Positions 34,626-43,699 of a stretch of DNA of 64,000 bases are shown here, piece after piece (the first letter of the stretch is position 1; each line of letters begins with the position of its first letter). A model generated the notes under the pieces. That model was not told the origin of the DNA. It made no database searches and saw nothing but the letters and a program-made list of their open reading frames with translations. The stretch is taken from assembly GCA_019752925.1 (NCBI GenBank), contig JAIELP010000004.1, positions 124,001 to 188,000 on the forward strand. The letters are read 5' to 3'. This DNA is from a bacterium. GTDB lineage: Bacteria; Bdellovibrionota; Bdellovibrionia; Bdellovibrionales; Bdellovibrionaceae. Position numbers and translations under genes: made by a program.

Positions 34626-35576
34626 TCATTTAACCTGTTTTATCCATGTTACTTCATTTTTATTCTGATACAAATGGATTATTCGGGAGTCAGGGTATGT
34701 GTTAAATTCCTTTAACACATCGAAATCACATCCACCCTTGAACTTAATGGTGCAAACAAAGTTTTTAACTTGTGACTTGTTATGCCAGCTTTCAACTAGA
34801 CTTAATAAGCGTTGCGGTGTGCAGATAATATCTGAAAACAACCAGGTGCAGTCTTTATAGTCCATAGGATTAACCTGAAATGCATCCTCTGATTTATAAT
34901 GAATTTTTGGGTTAGACGAAATTTTCGGGTCGAGTTCAGCTTTGTCGATGGAGTATACTTTTTTAACATAATTGCTTAAAGCCCATGACCATCCGCCGGG
35001 GCTAGAGCCCACATCTATAACGATGTCGCTAGGTTTCAATTGGATGTAATTCAAACATAGAACTTCCCATAATTTTAAGTAAGCGCGGTTGGGAGGAATA
35101 CTTTTATCTTCATTGAACTCGTGCCACCCCAGTGGAAATTGGCTTTTTGGGCTGTCGCAAATGATAAGATATTCGCTGTCGAATAAACCCCACGCAAAAT
35201 ATTTAAAATTAAATTGAGATGGAACTTTAAAATCAATGCGACGTAATTTGAGTTCACGTAAATCTTTTTTAATGGATTCAGCCAGTTTTGCATTAGCATC
35301 AGTTTCAAAATGAACACCGAGGTTTTGCATGTTTTTTAGAATTTTAACGCCAGCGGATTTGTTTTCAAATTTTACTAAACGGCAGTCGCTGAGCCAATCC
35401 TGTGCCCAAAGTGGTTTGCTTGCTAATTTAGATACGATTATATATTTAGAATCTTTAAACAGAATTTCTGTATGAGATAAAAGGAGCTCGTTTTCGAGCT
35501 CCTTTTCATACCTTAGAAAGGGTATTAAAACATCAAAACTAGGCTGCAACTTTTTGTGCAGGAGAGAGTAGTCCAT
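34626..35576 (-). CDS. RlmM-like 2'-O-methyltransferase (FtsJ fold)
   Basis: 316 residues. DIVIDVGSSPGGWSWALSN is SAM motif I of FtsJ/RlmM proteins; LFSDIICTPQRLLSLVESWH and FVCTIKFKGG supply the Asp and Lys of the K-D-K-E catalytic set. Domain order fits RlmM, which methylates C2498 of 23S rRNA, so the target is inferred. The start at 35576 has no clear ribosome site and overlaps the upstream gene by 38 bases. A terminator-like hairpin lies in its first codons (see the separate entry). Confidence 0.7.
   Translation of the reverse strand: MDYSLLHKKLQPSFDVLIPFLRYEKELENELLLSHTEILFKDSKYIIVSKLASKPLWAQDWLSDCRLVKFENKSAGVKILKNMQNLGVHFETDANAKLAESIKKDLRELKLRRIDFKVPSQFNFKYFAWGLFDSEYLIICDSPKSQFPLGWHEFNEDKSIPPNRAYLKLWEVLCLNYIQLKPSDIVIDVGSSPGGWSWALSNYVKKVYSIDKAELDPKISSNPKIHYKSEDAFQVNPMDYKDCTWLFSDIICTPQRLLSLVESWHNKSQVKNFVCTIKFKGGCDFDVLKEFNTYPDSRIIHLYQNKNEVTWIKQVK
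35479..35506 (-). terminator. Terminator-like hairpin inside the RlmM-like gene
   Basis: A perfect 12-base-pair palindrome (AAAAGGAGCTCG / CGAGCTCCTTTT) with a four-base loop. On the minus strand it lies just after the stop of the upstream small gene and just inside the first codons of the RlmM-like gene, so it could end the upstream transcript. It encodes EKELENELLL in the methyltransferase. It is symmetrical and could also act on the plus strand, where there is no obvious use for it. Confidence 0.6.
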
Positions 35577-35835
35577 GTGAGTCGAGAGCTTTTACGCAAT
35601 CGTTCCAGAAGGTTTCTTTAGAGTTGATTTCGTTAGAGTTGAACTTAGCCTTAGGATAAGTCGAGTTATAGAAATGGTCGCAGAACTTATTTTCATCTGA
35701 GCTGCGTACAATTTTCATTAACATTGTAAAATGCATATCAGTAAAAGTCTTATCAACAAGCATTTTTCTTAAAGCTGATTCCGGTGTTTGGGTTAAAAAT
35801 TGATAAACCAAATTGGCATCATAATTTGTATTCAC
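35539..35835 (-). CDS. Small protein of unknown function
   Basis: 98 residues from the GTG at 35835, which is preceded by AGGAGG with a six-base gap. A longer frame starting at 35883 would place this ribosome site inside its own coding sequence, so I reject it. No signal, membrane helix or motif. It is acidic at the N-terminus and helical, and would be cytoplasmic. Its end overlaps the RlmM-like gene start by 38 bases. Confidence 0.6.
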   Translation of the reverse strand: MNTNYDANLVYQFLTQTPESALRKMLVDKTFTDMHFTMLMKIVRSSDENKFCDHFYNSTYPKAKFNSNEINSKETFWNDCVKALDSHGLLSPAQKVAA

Positions 35836-35954
35836 GTGAGGCCTCCTATTAATAATCATATCGGACTGGACTAGACTCAACATGAATGTTTTTTTAGGTC
35901 ATTTTTGTATCAAAGTGGTACAAACTATATCAATACAATTATAGAGGTAATCAA

Positions 35955-36566
35955 ATGACAGCTTTTTTAAAAACAGGCTTATTAGCAATACTATTATGGA
36001 CCAATACTGCTTTTGCATCGGCCATAGGCCAAGCCATGATCGTTAAGGGAAATGCTTCTCAGGTTATAGGTGGAAAATCGGAAGTGATTAAAGTTGGCAC
36101 CCAAATATACGAAGAAGCTAGCATTCAATCCGATGCTGATGCTTATATTAAAATCGTAATGAAGGATCGTAATATTCTAGTAGTGAGTGGTAAATCAAGT
36201 TTAACTATTAATGAGTATAAAAAAAGTAAAAAAGTACTGATTAGCTTGCATGAGGGCTCATTACGTCACGCCTTAAAGCAAAAGTACAAAGAGGATTTAT
36301 ATCAAGTTAGAACAGCAACTTCGGTTGCGGGGGTTAGAGGAACAGACTTCTTAACTCAATACGAAACTGGCACTGGCGATACTGTGCTTTGCACCTTAGA
36401 AGGCAAAGTGAGCTTTGATGTATTAAAAGACGGTGTGCCCGAGAATAACCCGGTTATAGCTTCGGGTGGCGAATTTATCAGGTATAAAAAAGATCAGAAG
36501 CGTCCGGAAGTAATTGCCGTAAAAAAACCTTGGTTGGATAAAGCTCTAGCTGCACATGCACTTTAA
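35955..36566 (+). CDS. FecR-domain periplasmic protein
   Basis: 203 residues with a signal peptide (ends near residue 22, AFAS). The region from about 90 to 160 contains TATSVAGVRGTDF and a beta-rich layout typical of FecR-type ligand-binding domains. Here there is no membrane segment or cytoplasmic tail, so it is not a classical FecR anti-sigma regulator; exported FecR-domain proteins of this kind bind cell-wall or polysaccharide components. It stands alone, divergent from the gene at 35835. Confidence 0.72.
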   Translation: MTAFLKTGLLAILLWTNTAFASAIGQAMIVKGNASQVIGGKSEVIKVGTQIYEEASIQSDADAYIKIVMKDRNILVVSGKSSLTINEYKKSKKVLISLHEGSLRHALKQKYKEDLYQVRTATSVAGVRGTDFLTQYETGTGDTVLCTLEGKVSFDVLKDGVPENNPVIASGGEFIRYKKDQKRPEVIAVKKPWLDKALAAHAL

Positions 36567-36596
36567 AAAAAAAGGGACTCTTTGCAGAGTCCCTTT
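36564..36596 (-). terminator. Intrinsic terminator, mainly for the minus strand
   Basis: An 11-base-pair stem (AAAGGGACTCT / AGAGTCCCTTT) with TTGC/GCAA loop. The plus-strand side has only TTT after it, but the minus-strand side has a run of ten T's (the A-run at 36564-36573), so it best terminates the 725-aa secreted protein gene and can also stop the FecR transcript. Confidence 0.85.
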
Positions 36597-36620
36597 GGTG
36601 GTTCTAATTTAAGTCTTAGA

Positions 36621-38798
36621 TTATTTGTTGTTCTTTTCTTTCTCAATCATGATTTCGTCTATTGAGTACTGTGAACCATCTTCTTTTAAGTAATTTCTTA
36701 AATTATAAGACTGGTCACTGATGTACGCATTTTGAGATAAGATTTCTTTAAATAAATTGTTAGTAACAAAAGCCTCAGTAGTTGGGTAGTCCGAGATTAC
36801 TGTAGGTTGTTTCTTAGCCGACATAACAAGTCTTGCGATAACAATTTTTTCAAGATCAGCAGATGGTATTGTTTTTAATAACAAAGCCGTACTGATTTCT
36901 GCAAACAAAGGAATTTTTTCGTACATGTATGTGAACTCTGCGTAACGGTCTTGGAAGCTGTATGCAGAATTTAAAGCTATTGCTAATTTTTGTGGAATCA
37001 ATGTTAATTCCCAGTCTTTATAAGCAGTAACATAGTCACGTCTTTGGAAAGCTTCCATTACAGGGTCACGGTCTTCGCTGGAGTATTGGTCTTTTGCACC
37101 CAATGGTCTTGACTTAAGCGTGCCGTAGTTTTTCAGGATTTCAACTAAAGCAGCACGGATCGTTGCTTCGTCAATATTCGTTTGTAATTTGAATAAGTTT
37201 GTATTGAAAGTAATATCTTGTTGTATATAAGCTTTTTCAACCGATTTTTCAAACTGCCAGTTAGGTTTGTTCAATTTTTCATAGATAGCTGCTGGTAACA
37301 TTCTTTCAAGACGGAGCATCAAATCATTATATTCAGATTTGCGCATGATATTGTCTTCACGTACTCTTGAGTTTTGTAAGCCGATAAAGTCGATGGCTTG
37401 ATCACCCATGTCAGTTTGAGTTAATAAGCTGTTTGTTGTGGTTTTCTTGTCGCCCCAGATGACGAATGAGAAAGAGTTGTTAGCGCTGTATGAATCTAAT
37501 TTGAACTTAGCTTTTACTGAATTGTCGTTATTGGCATAAATCGTAATTTTAGAGCCAGTTTTAGATTCTGAGTTCTGAACTTTTAAAATTTTTAATAAGT
37601 TAATTTTTTGACCATTTGAATAAGTTTGTACTTCATTGTGGGCATTTAACAGCTTCAGAATGCTTCTTTCCATATAAGGTTTATTTAAATCACCTTGCGA
37701 AGCTGCATTTAAGTCGCCTAAGTCTGCAATTAAACGCTTACGCATAGAATCGTCAGACGCAAATGGGTTTGCCGCTAGGATTTGTTTTTTAATTACATCT
37801 TTACTGTAGATATGTAATTGCGAACCGATAACGCTGTCGTAGAGGTCACGGGCTTCTTGTTTGTTCATGTTGAAGATATAATCGGCAACAAATAAGTCCG
37901 TGTTGCTTTTACCGAAATAGAATTCAAGAATTCTAGTGTCGATTAGTCTATTAACGATCATTTCGCCAATACCGTTGAAACCTAGTAAGCTGATACCAAC
38001 AGAAGCGCTCTTAGATTTAGATTTAGAAGCTAAAATTTTTACGCGTACTAAGTTGTTATCCATTACGAATACGTGAACGTCAAATTCACCGGAGATTGCA
38101 TAAGATAAACCTGCAGAAACGCCCGCAGTTATTCCACTAACCGCTGTCGTAGCGATTGAGCTGAAGCCTTTACCTAAAGAGAATGTAAGTGGGGCGCGGT
38201 AGCCGATGAAATCGCCGGATTTTAATACCGGTTCTACTTCACCAGTGAAGATGTTTTTTCTTTTTGCAAAGAAGATTTCAGATTTTAAAGGTAATTTACT
38301 TACCGGATCATAAGGAACTCTTAGTAATGATTCTTTTTGAGTTTTGAATTGTTGAATATATGTAACCTGGCGTGCCATTGAAGCACCAATACCTACGCCG
38401 CCGGTATCCATAATACCGAATAATTGCGGGTAAGCTGATAAATTAACTTCCCAGATATCAATACCTGAGTATTTACCGGCTAAAGAAGGTGTTGATTCAA
38501 TTTTATAGTAAGCACCTAAGTTTAAGCCTTTTGCCAACTCAAGAGTTGGTAAGTTGACCTGCTTACGGATACTAGCGTTTTTTAAAGCTTTCTTCGCTTC
38601 TTCCCATAACTTGTTGCCAAGTCCGCTTACTTTATCGCTCACGCTTAATTGGCTAGAAGTTGCCGGTGCAGCTGCTATTGCCGCTTCGGCGATACTTATT
38701 GTTGAGCCATCACTTACTTGTGCAGTTTGTGCAAATGCATGGAATGGCATCAATGCCGGGATCATAGCTACCGCTAATAGTTTTTTAGTTGTCTTCAT
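36621..38798 (-). CDS. Large secreted protein of unknown function
   Basis: 725 residues with a signal peptide ending near residue 23 (FAQT). An Ala/Ser-rich stretch follows, then a long mixed domain. A Gly/Ala/Ser-rich hydrophobic region (about 200-240) resembles a glycine-rich membrane-inserting or packing segment. No catalytic motif and no Cys-based pattern. Well expressed-looking codon use, own terminator. It could be an outer-membrane or periplasmic structural protein. Function unknown. Confidence 0.65.
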   Translation of the reverse strand: MKTTKKLLAVAMIPALMPFHAFAQTAQVSDGSTISIAEAAIAAAPATSSQLSVSDKVSGLGNKLWEEAKKALKNASIRKQVNLPTLELAKGLNLGAYYKIESTPSLAGKYSGIDIWEVNLSAYPQLFGIMDTGGVGIGASMARQVTYIQQFKTQKESLLRVPYDPVSKLPLKSEIFFAKRKNIFTGEVEPVLKSGDFIGYRAPLTFSLGKGFSSIATTAVSGITAGVSAGLSYAISGEFDVHVFVMDNNLVRVKILASKSKSKSASVGISLLGFNGIGEMIVNRLIDTRILEFYFGKSNTDLFVADYIFNMNKQEARDLYDSVIGSQLHIYSKDVIKKQILAANPFASDDSMRKRLIADLGDLNAASQGDLNKPYMERSILKLLNAHNEVQTYSNGQKINLLKILKVQNSESKTGSKITIYANNDNSVKAKFKLDSYSANNSFSFVIWGDKKTTTNSLLTQTDMGDQAIDFIGLQNSRVREDNIMRKSEYNDLMLRLERMLPAAIYEKLNKPNWQFEKSVEKAYIQQDITFNTNLFKLQTNIDEATIRAALVEILKNYGTLKSRPLGAKDQYSSEDRDPVMEAFQRRDYVTAYKDWELTLIPQKLAIALNSAYSFQDRYAEFTYMYEKIPLFAEISTALLLKTIPSADLEKIVIARLVMSAKKQPTVISDYPTTEAFVTNNLFKEILSQNAYISDQSYNLRNYLKEDGSQYSIDEIMIEKEKNNK

Positions 38799-38964
38799 TT
38801 TTCACCTCAGATTCATCTAAGGCAATCGGCATGCCTGAAATAAGGGGCTGTTTAAAACAGTTTGCTATTAAAAAGTGTAAAGACTTTAGTCGTTATGACG
38901 TTTAAGGATTAACGTCTCAGATTGAGATTGCTGTTTTTACCTGAATTGATTAAGAGTTAAAGAT

Positions 38965-39342
38965 ATGAAAGTTGATAAAGACCGACCCTCTACGTGGAAA
39001 AAATATGAATCTGAAAATTGCCTGCGTTGCAAAGGTAACTGCTGTGCTATGCCGGTTGAGGTAAAAGCAGAGGATCTTATACGTCTAGAAATTGCTACAC
39101 AGGATGAGCTCGATAATTCTATTAAGAAATTAGCTAAGCGATTAAAAAAAGAAGGCTACATTTCCTCTTACCGTGACGGAACCGAATTTTTCATGCTGAC
39201 TCAGAAGGCCAATAGCGATTGCTATTTTCTTGATTCAAAAACCCGTCTTTGCACAGTGTATGATAAGCGCCCTGAAACTTGCCGTAATTTTCCGTCTCAG
39301 ATGGGAACGCGAGTAGGCTTTTGCCCGGTTGAGTACAAGTAA
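38965..39342 (+). CDS. YkgJ-family Cys-cluster protein
   Basis: 125 residues of the Zn/Fe-chelating YkgJ type. Eight or so conserved Cys residues: CLRCKGNCCAMP at the N-terminus, then CYFLDSKTRLCTVYDKRPETCRNFP, and a final FCPVEYK. The family is thought to bind a metal cluster; biochemistry is not settled. It has an upstream GTCTCAG box (38914) and inverted repeat, and stands alone. Confidence 0.88.
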   Translation: MKVDKDRPSTWKKYESENCLRCKGNCCAMPVEVKAEDLIRLEIATQDELDNSIKKLAKRLKKEGYISSYRDGTEFFMLTQKANSDCYFLDSKTRLCTVYDKRPETCRNFPSQMGTRVGFCPVEYK

Positions 39343-39533
39343 TTTCCCCTCTGAAAAACTGTCTCAAAAAGAGCTACAAAAATGCAAGTTGTACAGGGTT
39401 TTTACGCTTCGGGTGACCAAAAGAGTCGTCTTTTGCAGACTGTCTCATAAAGATAGTACCAGGTCCTCTATATAATATATGAGTTTGGCAAGTTGGTACC
39501 GTTTATGCTCATACCTTATGTAAGGGAGTATAT

Positions 39534-40655
39534 ATGGAAACAAATCTTACTAGAACTGAAAGAACAATTGCAATCACAGCTATAGCTGCGATCTCTGTTT
39601 TCTTTGCTATGTTTCTTAAGGTAAATAACCGTACCCATTCAACATCATCTCAATTTGAGACAGGCTCGGCTATTGATTATAAAATGGCAAGACCTGAAGA
39701 AGCTTATTCTGAATATACTCTTGATGGTCGCGAAATCGATGAAACCTTTGAAGGACTTCCTGTAAAAGAAGTTAAGGATAAATTAGATAAGAAAAAACAA
39801 GACTTAATTGCTAAACAAAATGCTGAAACTAAGAAAAAAGAAGAATTAAAGAAAAAGCAGGTTCAAGCTGCTAAAGCGCAAGCTCAGCAACAACAAGTTG
39901 CTAAACAAGCTGTTGAACAAAGAAATCAGTTAGCTGGCGACAGATCAAAATCAACGGATTCTCGTGATGCAGTTAATTCTGATAATAGTTACACTTCAGG
40001 CCAATACTCTAACAACAATACGCCTGCAGCTAAAATTGAAGATAAAAATGCTAATCCAGAAGCTAAAAATAAAAAGACTTTTGCTGAATGGAGAGCATTA
40101 CTGTTTGCTAACCCAACTTCTGAAAACTTCGCTTTATTTTTGGCTGCTTTTCGTAAGTCTGAAGTAACAGGTGAAGAGTACTATGCAATGGCGCAAGATT
40201 TAGTGGAGCAAGCGGATACAAAACAAAAAGGTTTAGGATTAATGGCTTTAAGATCAGTTCCGTCATTAGCAAGTTTATCGCAATTAGTGCACTTATCAAC
40301 AGCAGCCATTGGTAATTACCAGTCTTATGTAGATCAAACGTATTTATCATACTTAGCACCGCAAAATATCGGTTACTTAAGCCAGGCTTTAGGTACAAAA
40401 GATAAATTGTTAGTTGTTAAAACGTTAACATTGTTAAATGTAAACTTAACGAAGTTCAGCCAGGGCGATTTAGACGCTTTAACAGACCCACGTAACAGAC
40501 GCGAAGGCGAAGTTGCTACTTTCAATATGGCAAGCTACAGATCGTTAGTGCCGGCATTGGCACAGCTTTTAACTTCACCGGATCAAGAGCTGTCAACTTT
40601 AGCTCAACAAGTAACATCTGTTATTCAAAGTTCAAATAACATCGCTCAGAACTAA
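39534..40655 (+). CDS. Membrane-anchored coiled-coil protein, unknown
   Basis: 373 residues. One N-terminal membrane helix (about 11-27), then a Lys/Gln-rich, low-complexity coiled coil (about 80-130), an Asn/Ser-rich linker and a helical C-terminal domain (about 185-373) with regular Leu-rich helices. Such layouts occur in periplasmic adaptor or scaffold proteins. Upstream is a 190-base gap with two GTCTCA motifs and a TATAAT at 39471. No family recognised. Confidence 0.6.
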   Translation: METNLTRTERTIAITAIAAISVFFAMFLKVNNRTHSTSSQFETGSAIDYKMARPEEAYSEYTLDGREIDETFEGLPVKEVKDKLDKKKQDLIAKQNAETKKKEELKKKQVQAAKAQAQQQQVAKQAVEQRNQLAGDRSKSTDSRDAVNSDNSYTSGQYSNNNTPAAKIEDKNANPEAKNKKTFAEWRALLFANPTSENFALFLAAFRKSEVTGEEYYAMAQDLVEQADTKQKGLGLMALRSVPSLASLSQLVHLSTAAIGNYQSYVDQTYLSYLAPQNIGYLSQALGTKDKLLVVKTLTLLNVNLTKFSQGDLDALTDPRNRREGEVATFNMASYRSLVPALAQLLTSPDQELSTLAQQVTSVIQSSNNIAQN

Positions 40656-40681
40656 TTCTGGGCGAAATAAAACTTAACTGG

Positions 40682-41158
40682 CTATTGCTTTGATTTTTCA
40701 ATTATAGAAGTGGTTGATTTACCATTTACAAAATTTAAAGATTGAACGGATCCACCGTAAGATAATACAAAGTCACTACCTACGATTTGATCTATTTTCC
40801 AGTCGCCACCTTTAACAAGCACATCAGGTTTAACATTTTTAATTAAATTCAGTGGAGTCTCTTCGTCGAAGATATAGGTGTGATCTACCGACTTTAAAGC
40901 TGCTAAAATTTCGCTGCGATCATATTCGTTTTGAATAGGGCGGGTAGGGCCTTTTAGCTTTTTAACAGAATCGTCTGAATTAATACCAACAATCAGAACA
41001 TCTCCGAGTTTTTTGGCTTCTTCTAGGTAAGTTACATGGCCGATATGAAGTAAATCAAAACAGCCATTTGTAAAAACGATTTTTTTATTCTGTGAGCGGT
41101 AGCTCTGTACAGTTTGCTCGAGAGTAGCCGAATTTAAAACGCGGGTTACATTAAGCAT
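40682..41158 (-). CDS. rfaE2: RfaE2-type nucleotidyltransferase (ADP-heptose pathway)
   Basis: 158 residues; contains IVFTNGCFDLLHIGHVTYLEEA, the cytidylyltransferase HIGH-type motif, as in the C-terminal (adenylyltransferase) part of HldE. Here it is a free-standing domain, so a separate HldE kinase part would lie elsewhere. It would add AMP to heptose-1-phosphate for the lipopolysaccharide core. Starts inside the end of the RDD gene (eight-base overlap). Confidence 0.88.
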   Translation of the reverse strand: MLNVTRVLNSATLEQTVQSYRSQNKKIVFTNGCFDLLHIGHVTYLEEAKKLGDVLIVGINSDDSVKKLKGPTRPIQNEYDRSEILAALKSVDHTYIFDEETPLNLIKNVKPDVLVKGGDWKIDQIVGSDFVLSYGGSVQSLNFVNGKSTTSIIEKSKQ

Positions 41159-41996
41159 GTGGGCGTTTAAATAAATTTACACCTGCAATTTGGCCGGCCA
41201 TGTCTTTATTGAAAAGATACGACAGCACAGGGAGTGTAATAAAGCCTGTAAATATAACTATGGCTGTTCTTAGAGCTAAACGCGGGATGTACATTAAAGA
41301 ATCCATTTGTGACTCTTCACCGCAACGTTGATCAAAAGCCCACTCTCCCGGTGTATAACCAAGGAAAGCGCGGTTAACAACCATATAGATGAACGTAACT
41401 GATAAAAATAAACCTAGTGTAGCCAAGTAAACAAATTGAGAAGTTTCAGGGTGGCTTAAGTTCATGAACAGATCCACTTTAGTAACACTCAACATTAAAA
41501 TCATACTCAGTAGGAACGCTGCTAAAATTAACATTCCGTCTAAAATAGCTGCAAAAAAATAAGGCTTAGACTTTTTCATTTCATGACGTACTTTTTCAGT
41601 ATCGTTAGCAAAATCCATATTACGTTTTTGATTTAAATTTTTCAGAATTTCATTAACAGCCGTTTGTGCTTTTGCAATTGAATCATCTTCAATTGTGGGT
41701 ACTTGAAATTTTGCAGTTGAATCTGTGCGGGTTTCTGCACGGAATTCATTGCGTGGAAGAGGAGCAGAAAATGAAGTATTACGTGTTGCTGTTTCAATAG
41801 GAGTATTGGCGTTAAACTGAGGAGTTGATGTAGCTCCTGTGCCCGTAGATCTTGTAGGTGTTGGACCTGAAGTAAAGCCCGAAGCTATTGTCGATTGAGC
41901 CGATTTCTGCTTACGATGAAAACCCAGACCTTCATTAATTGGACGAAACTCAAATTCTTCGAACGGATCATTATTGATATTAGAATTTCCAGCCAT
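41151..41996 (-). CDS. RDD-family membrane protein
   Basis: 281 residues. The N-terminal half (about 1-140) is soluble, low-complexity and Thr/Ala-rich; the C-terminal half has four hydrophobic segments and resembles an RDD domain (AILDGMLILAAFLLS, then GYTPGEWAFDQR). RDD proteins are thought to act in membrane transport, but their function is largely undefined. It ends overlapping rfaE2 by eight bases and begins nine bases after rsmE, so it is in the prmA-rsmE-RDD-rfaE2 operon. Confidence 0.7.
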   Translation of the reverse strand: MAGNSNINNDPFEEFEFRPINEGLGFHRKQKSAQSTIASGFTSGPTPTRSTGTGATSTPQFNANTPIETATRNTSFSAPLPRNEFRAETRTDSTAKFQVPTIEDDSIAKAQTAVNEILKNLNQKRNMDFANDTEKVRHEMKKSKPYFFAAILDGMLILAAFLLSMILMLSVTKVDLFMNLSHPETSQFVYLATLGLFLSVTFIYMVVNRAFLGYTPGEWAFDQRCGEESQMDSLMYIPRLALRTAIVIFTGFITLPVLSYLFNKDMAGQIAGVNLFKRPHA

Positions 41997-42004
41997 GTTA
42001 GCTC

Positions 42005-42766
42005 CTATTTAAGCAACCCGAACTCATACTTTAGGACGGAGACTAAAGTCATGCAAGCCGTTTCAACACGTAAAACCTGACTTCCGAGAGTGACTGGATT
42101 AAGGCCTAGTTGCTGCATTTCTGATACTTCGGCCTCTGAAAATCCACCCTCTGAGCCTACAATAATCCACAGGTTTTCGGGTAAGACCCCTGTATTTTTC
42201 TTTACAGCCTCTAAGTGTTCTTTTACACCCAGAACGCTCGCTCCCTCATACGCAAATAGACACCAATTTTGGTTATTTGGGTTAATCTGTTTAAGCATAG
42301 TTGACCATTCTGTAGGCTCATAAACTTTCATAAGCTCACCACGGCCGGATTGTTGGGTAGCTGATACAACTATTTTTTGCCAGCGCTCCATTTTACCGTC
42401 CGGTAAATTATTAGGCTTTCTGATGAAGCTGTAATCAGAACAAAAAGGTAAAATCGACTGTACACCAATTTCGACAGCTTTTTCTACGATGGAGTCCATA
42501 ACGTTATAGCGGGAAACAGAAAGAGCAATGTGTACATGCGGGGTTGGAAGTTTTTGAATTTGGCGTTCTTCAATAATACGTGCTTGCGCCTGCTTTTTTT
42601 CTTTAAGAGTAACTTCAACTAAATAGGCTTTTGAATCTTCAGTGAGAACTTCGAAGTGATGACCCACGTCTTGGCGGCACACATCGAATATGTGGTGGTA
42701 TAAATCATCTTTGAAGGTTACGACATCCTGATAGATGGCTTTTTTTTCAATCCAGTAGCGGCGCAT
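42005..42766 (-). CDS. rsmE: 16S rRNA (uracil-N3)-methyltransferase RsmE
   Basis: Methylates U1498 of 16S rRNA; a SPOUT-fold enzyme. Key features are the C-terminal LWIIVGSEGGFSEAEVSE and LGSQVLRVETACMTLVSVL, which form the knotted SAM site. I take the ATG at 42766, two bases after the prmA stop, giving 253 residues; an upstream start inside prmA adds an unlikely leader. Follows prmA in the same operon. Confidence 0.93.
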   Translation of the reverse strand: MRRYWIEKKAIYQDVVTFKDDLYHHIFDVCRQDVGHHFEVLTEDSKAYLVEVTLKEKKQAQARIIEERQIQKLPTPHVHIALSVSRYNVMDSIVEKAVEIGVQSILPFCSDYSFIRKPNNLPDGKMERWQKIVVSATQQSGRGELMKVYEPTEWSTMLKQINPNNQNWCLFAYEGASVLGVKEHLEAVKKNTGVLPENLWIIVGSEGGFSEAEVSEMQQLGLNPVTLGSQVLRVETACMTLVSVLKYEFGLLK

Positions 42767-42768
42767 TT

Positions 42769-43671
42769 TTAGTGTTCCAGTTTTTGAACCCAGTAGCCAA
42801 CCCATTCATCTTTTTGAATGCGCTTAATAACTTTTACCGGATTTTTTTCGATGAATTTTTCAAAGAAGGTATTGTCGCGTTCCTGAAGAATTCCTGTTAA
42901 AAATAAATGACCGTTTGGTTTAGTCACTTTTAATAAATCTTTTTGTAATCTGATTAATACGCCGTCGATGATATTAGCTACAACGACGTCGTACTGATCG
43001 CGGATTTCATCAATTTGCAAATCTGTAATTTCAATATTTTTAGTTTGGTTAAGCTCGCAATTTTCGCGGGCTTTACGGCGCGCTTCAACGTCGATTTCAA
43101 CTCCTGTGATTAATCCGTAATTTAATTTTTCAGCTAGTACAGCTAAAATAGCAGTTCCGGTTCCAACATCCATTACAGTCCAATTTTTAATTTGATCCAT
43201 ATTTTCTGTGGCTAGTTTATGGATAAAGTAAGAGGCCATTTTTGTTGTAGCGTGAGTGCCGGTGCCAAAAGCCATACCCGGATCAATTTTAACCTCGGTC
43301 TCGGCTTCAGGTGGTTTTTCTAGCCAAGAAGGCACAACCCAGGTTTTGCCCACGAGCTTGAAAGGCACAAAACCTTTTTTCCACTCTTCAAGCCAATCTT
43401 TGTTTTGTTCTTCGTTGGTTGAAGCTCGCACGTCAAAAAATTTTTCTCTGAGTTCTTTAAAAAAATCATCGCTGGGTTTTTGTTCAAAAAAAACATCCAG
43501 TTCAAGTAAACGGCGAGAAATTAATGAAGGATCATAAGTTAAATCAGGCTGTGTAAAACTTAAAACTTCGCTAAGCCCGAGAGCTTTGTGTTCAAAACAG
43601 AAATTGGTAATTTCCTGCTCTTTTGGGGTGCTGACATTAGACAATCGTATACGGAAATAAGTTTCACTCAT
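42769..43671 (-). CDS. prmA: Ribosomal protein L11 methyltransferase PrmA
   Basis: Methylates ribosomal protein L11 on several amino groups. The 300-residue protein has the family pattern EVKIDPGMAFGTGTHATT, SAM motif VMDVGTGTAILAVLAEKL, and NIIDGVLIRL. Length and N-terminal domain fit. First gene of the minus-strand cluster; rsmE follows at two bases. Confidence 0.95.
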   Translation of the reverse strand: MSETYFRIRLSNVSTPKEQEITNFCFEHKALGLSEVLSFTQPDLTYDPSLISRRLLELDVFFEQKPSDDFFKELREKFFDVRASTNEEQNKDWLEEWKKGFVPFKLVGKTWVVPSWLEKPPEAETEVKIDPGMAFGTGTHATTKMASYFIHKLATENMDQIKNWTVMDVGTGTAILAVLAEKLNYGLITGVEIDVEARRKARENCELNQTKNIEITDLQIDEIRDQYDVVVANIIDGVLIRLQKDLLKVTKPNGHLFLTGILQERDNTFFEKFIEKNPVKVIKRIQKDEWVGYWVQKLEH

Positions 43672-43699
43672 AGGGGGCTATTTTTGCCATAATTCAGGC

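Noticed and set aside
35836-35883. Longer N-terminus of the small protein at 35539
   Set aside because: It would encode the AGGAGG ribosome site as Arg-Arg directly before a GTG with correct spacing.
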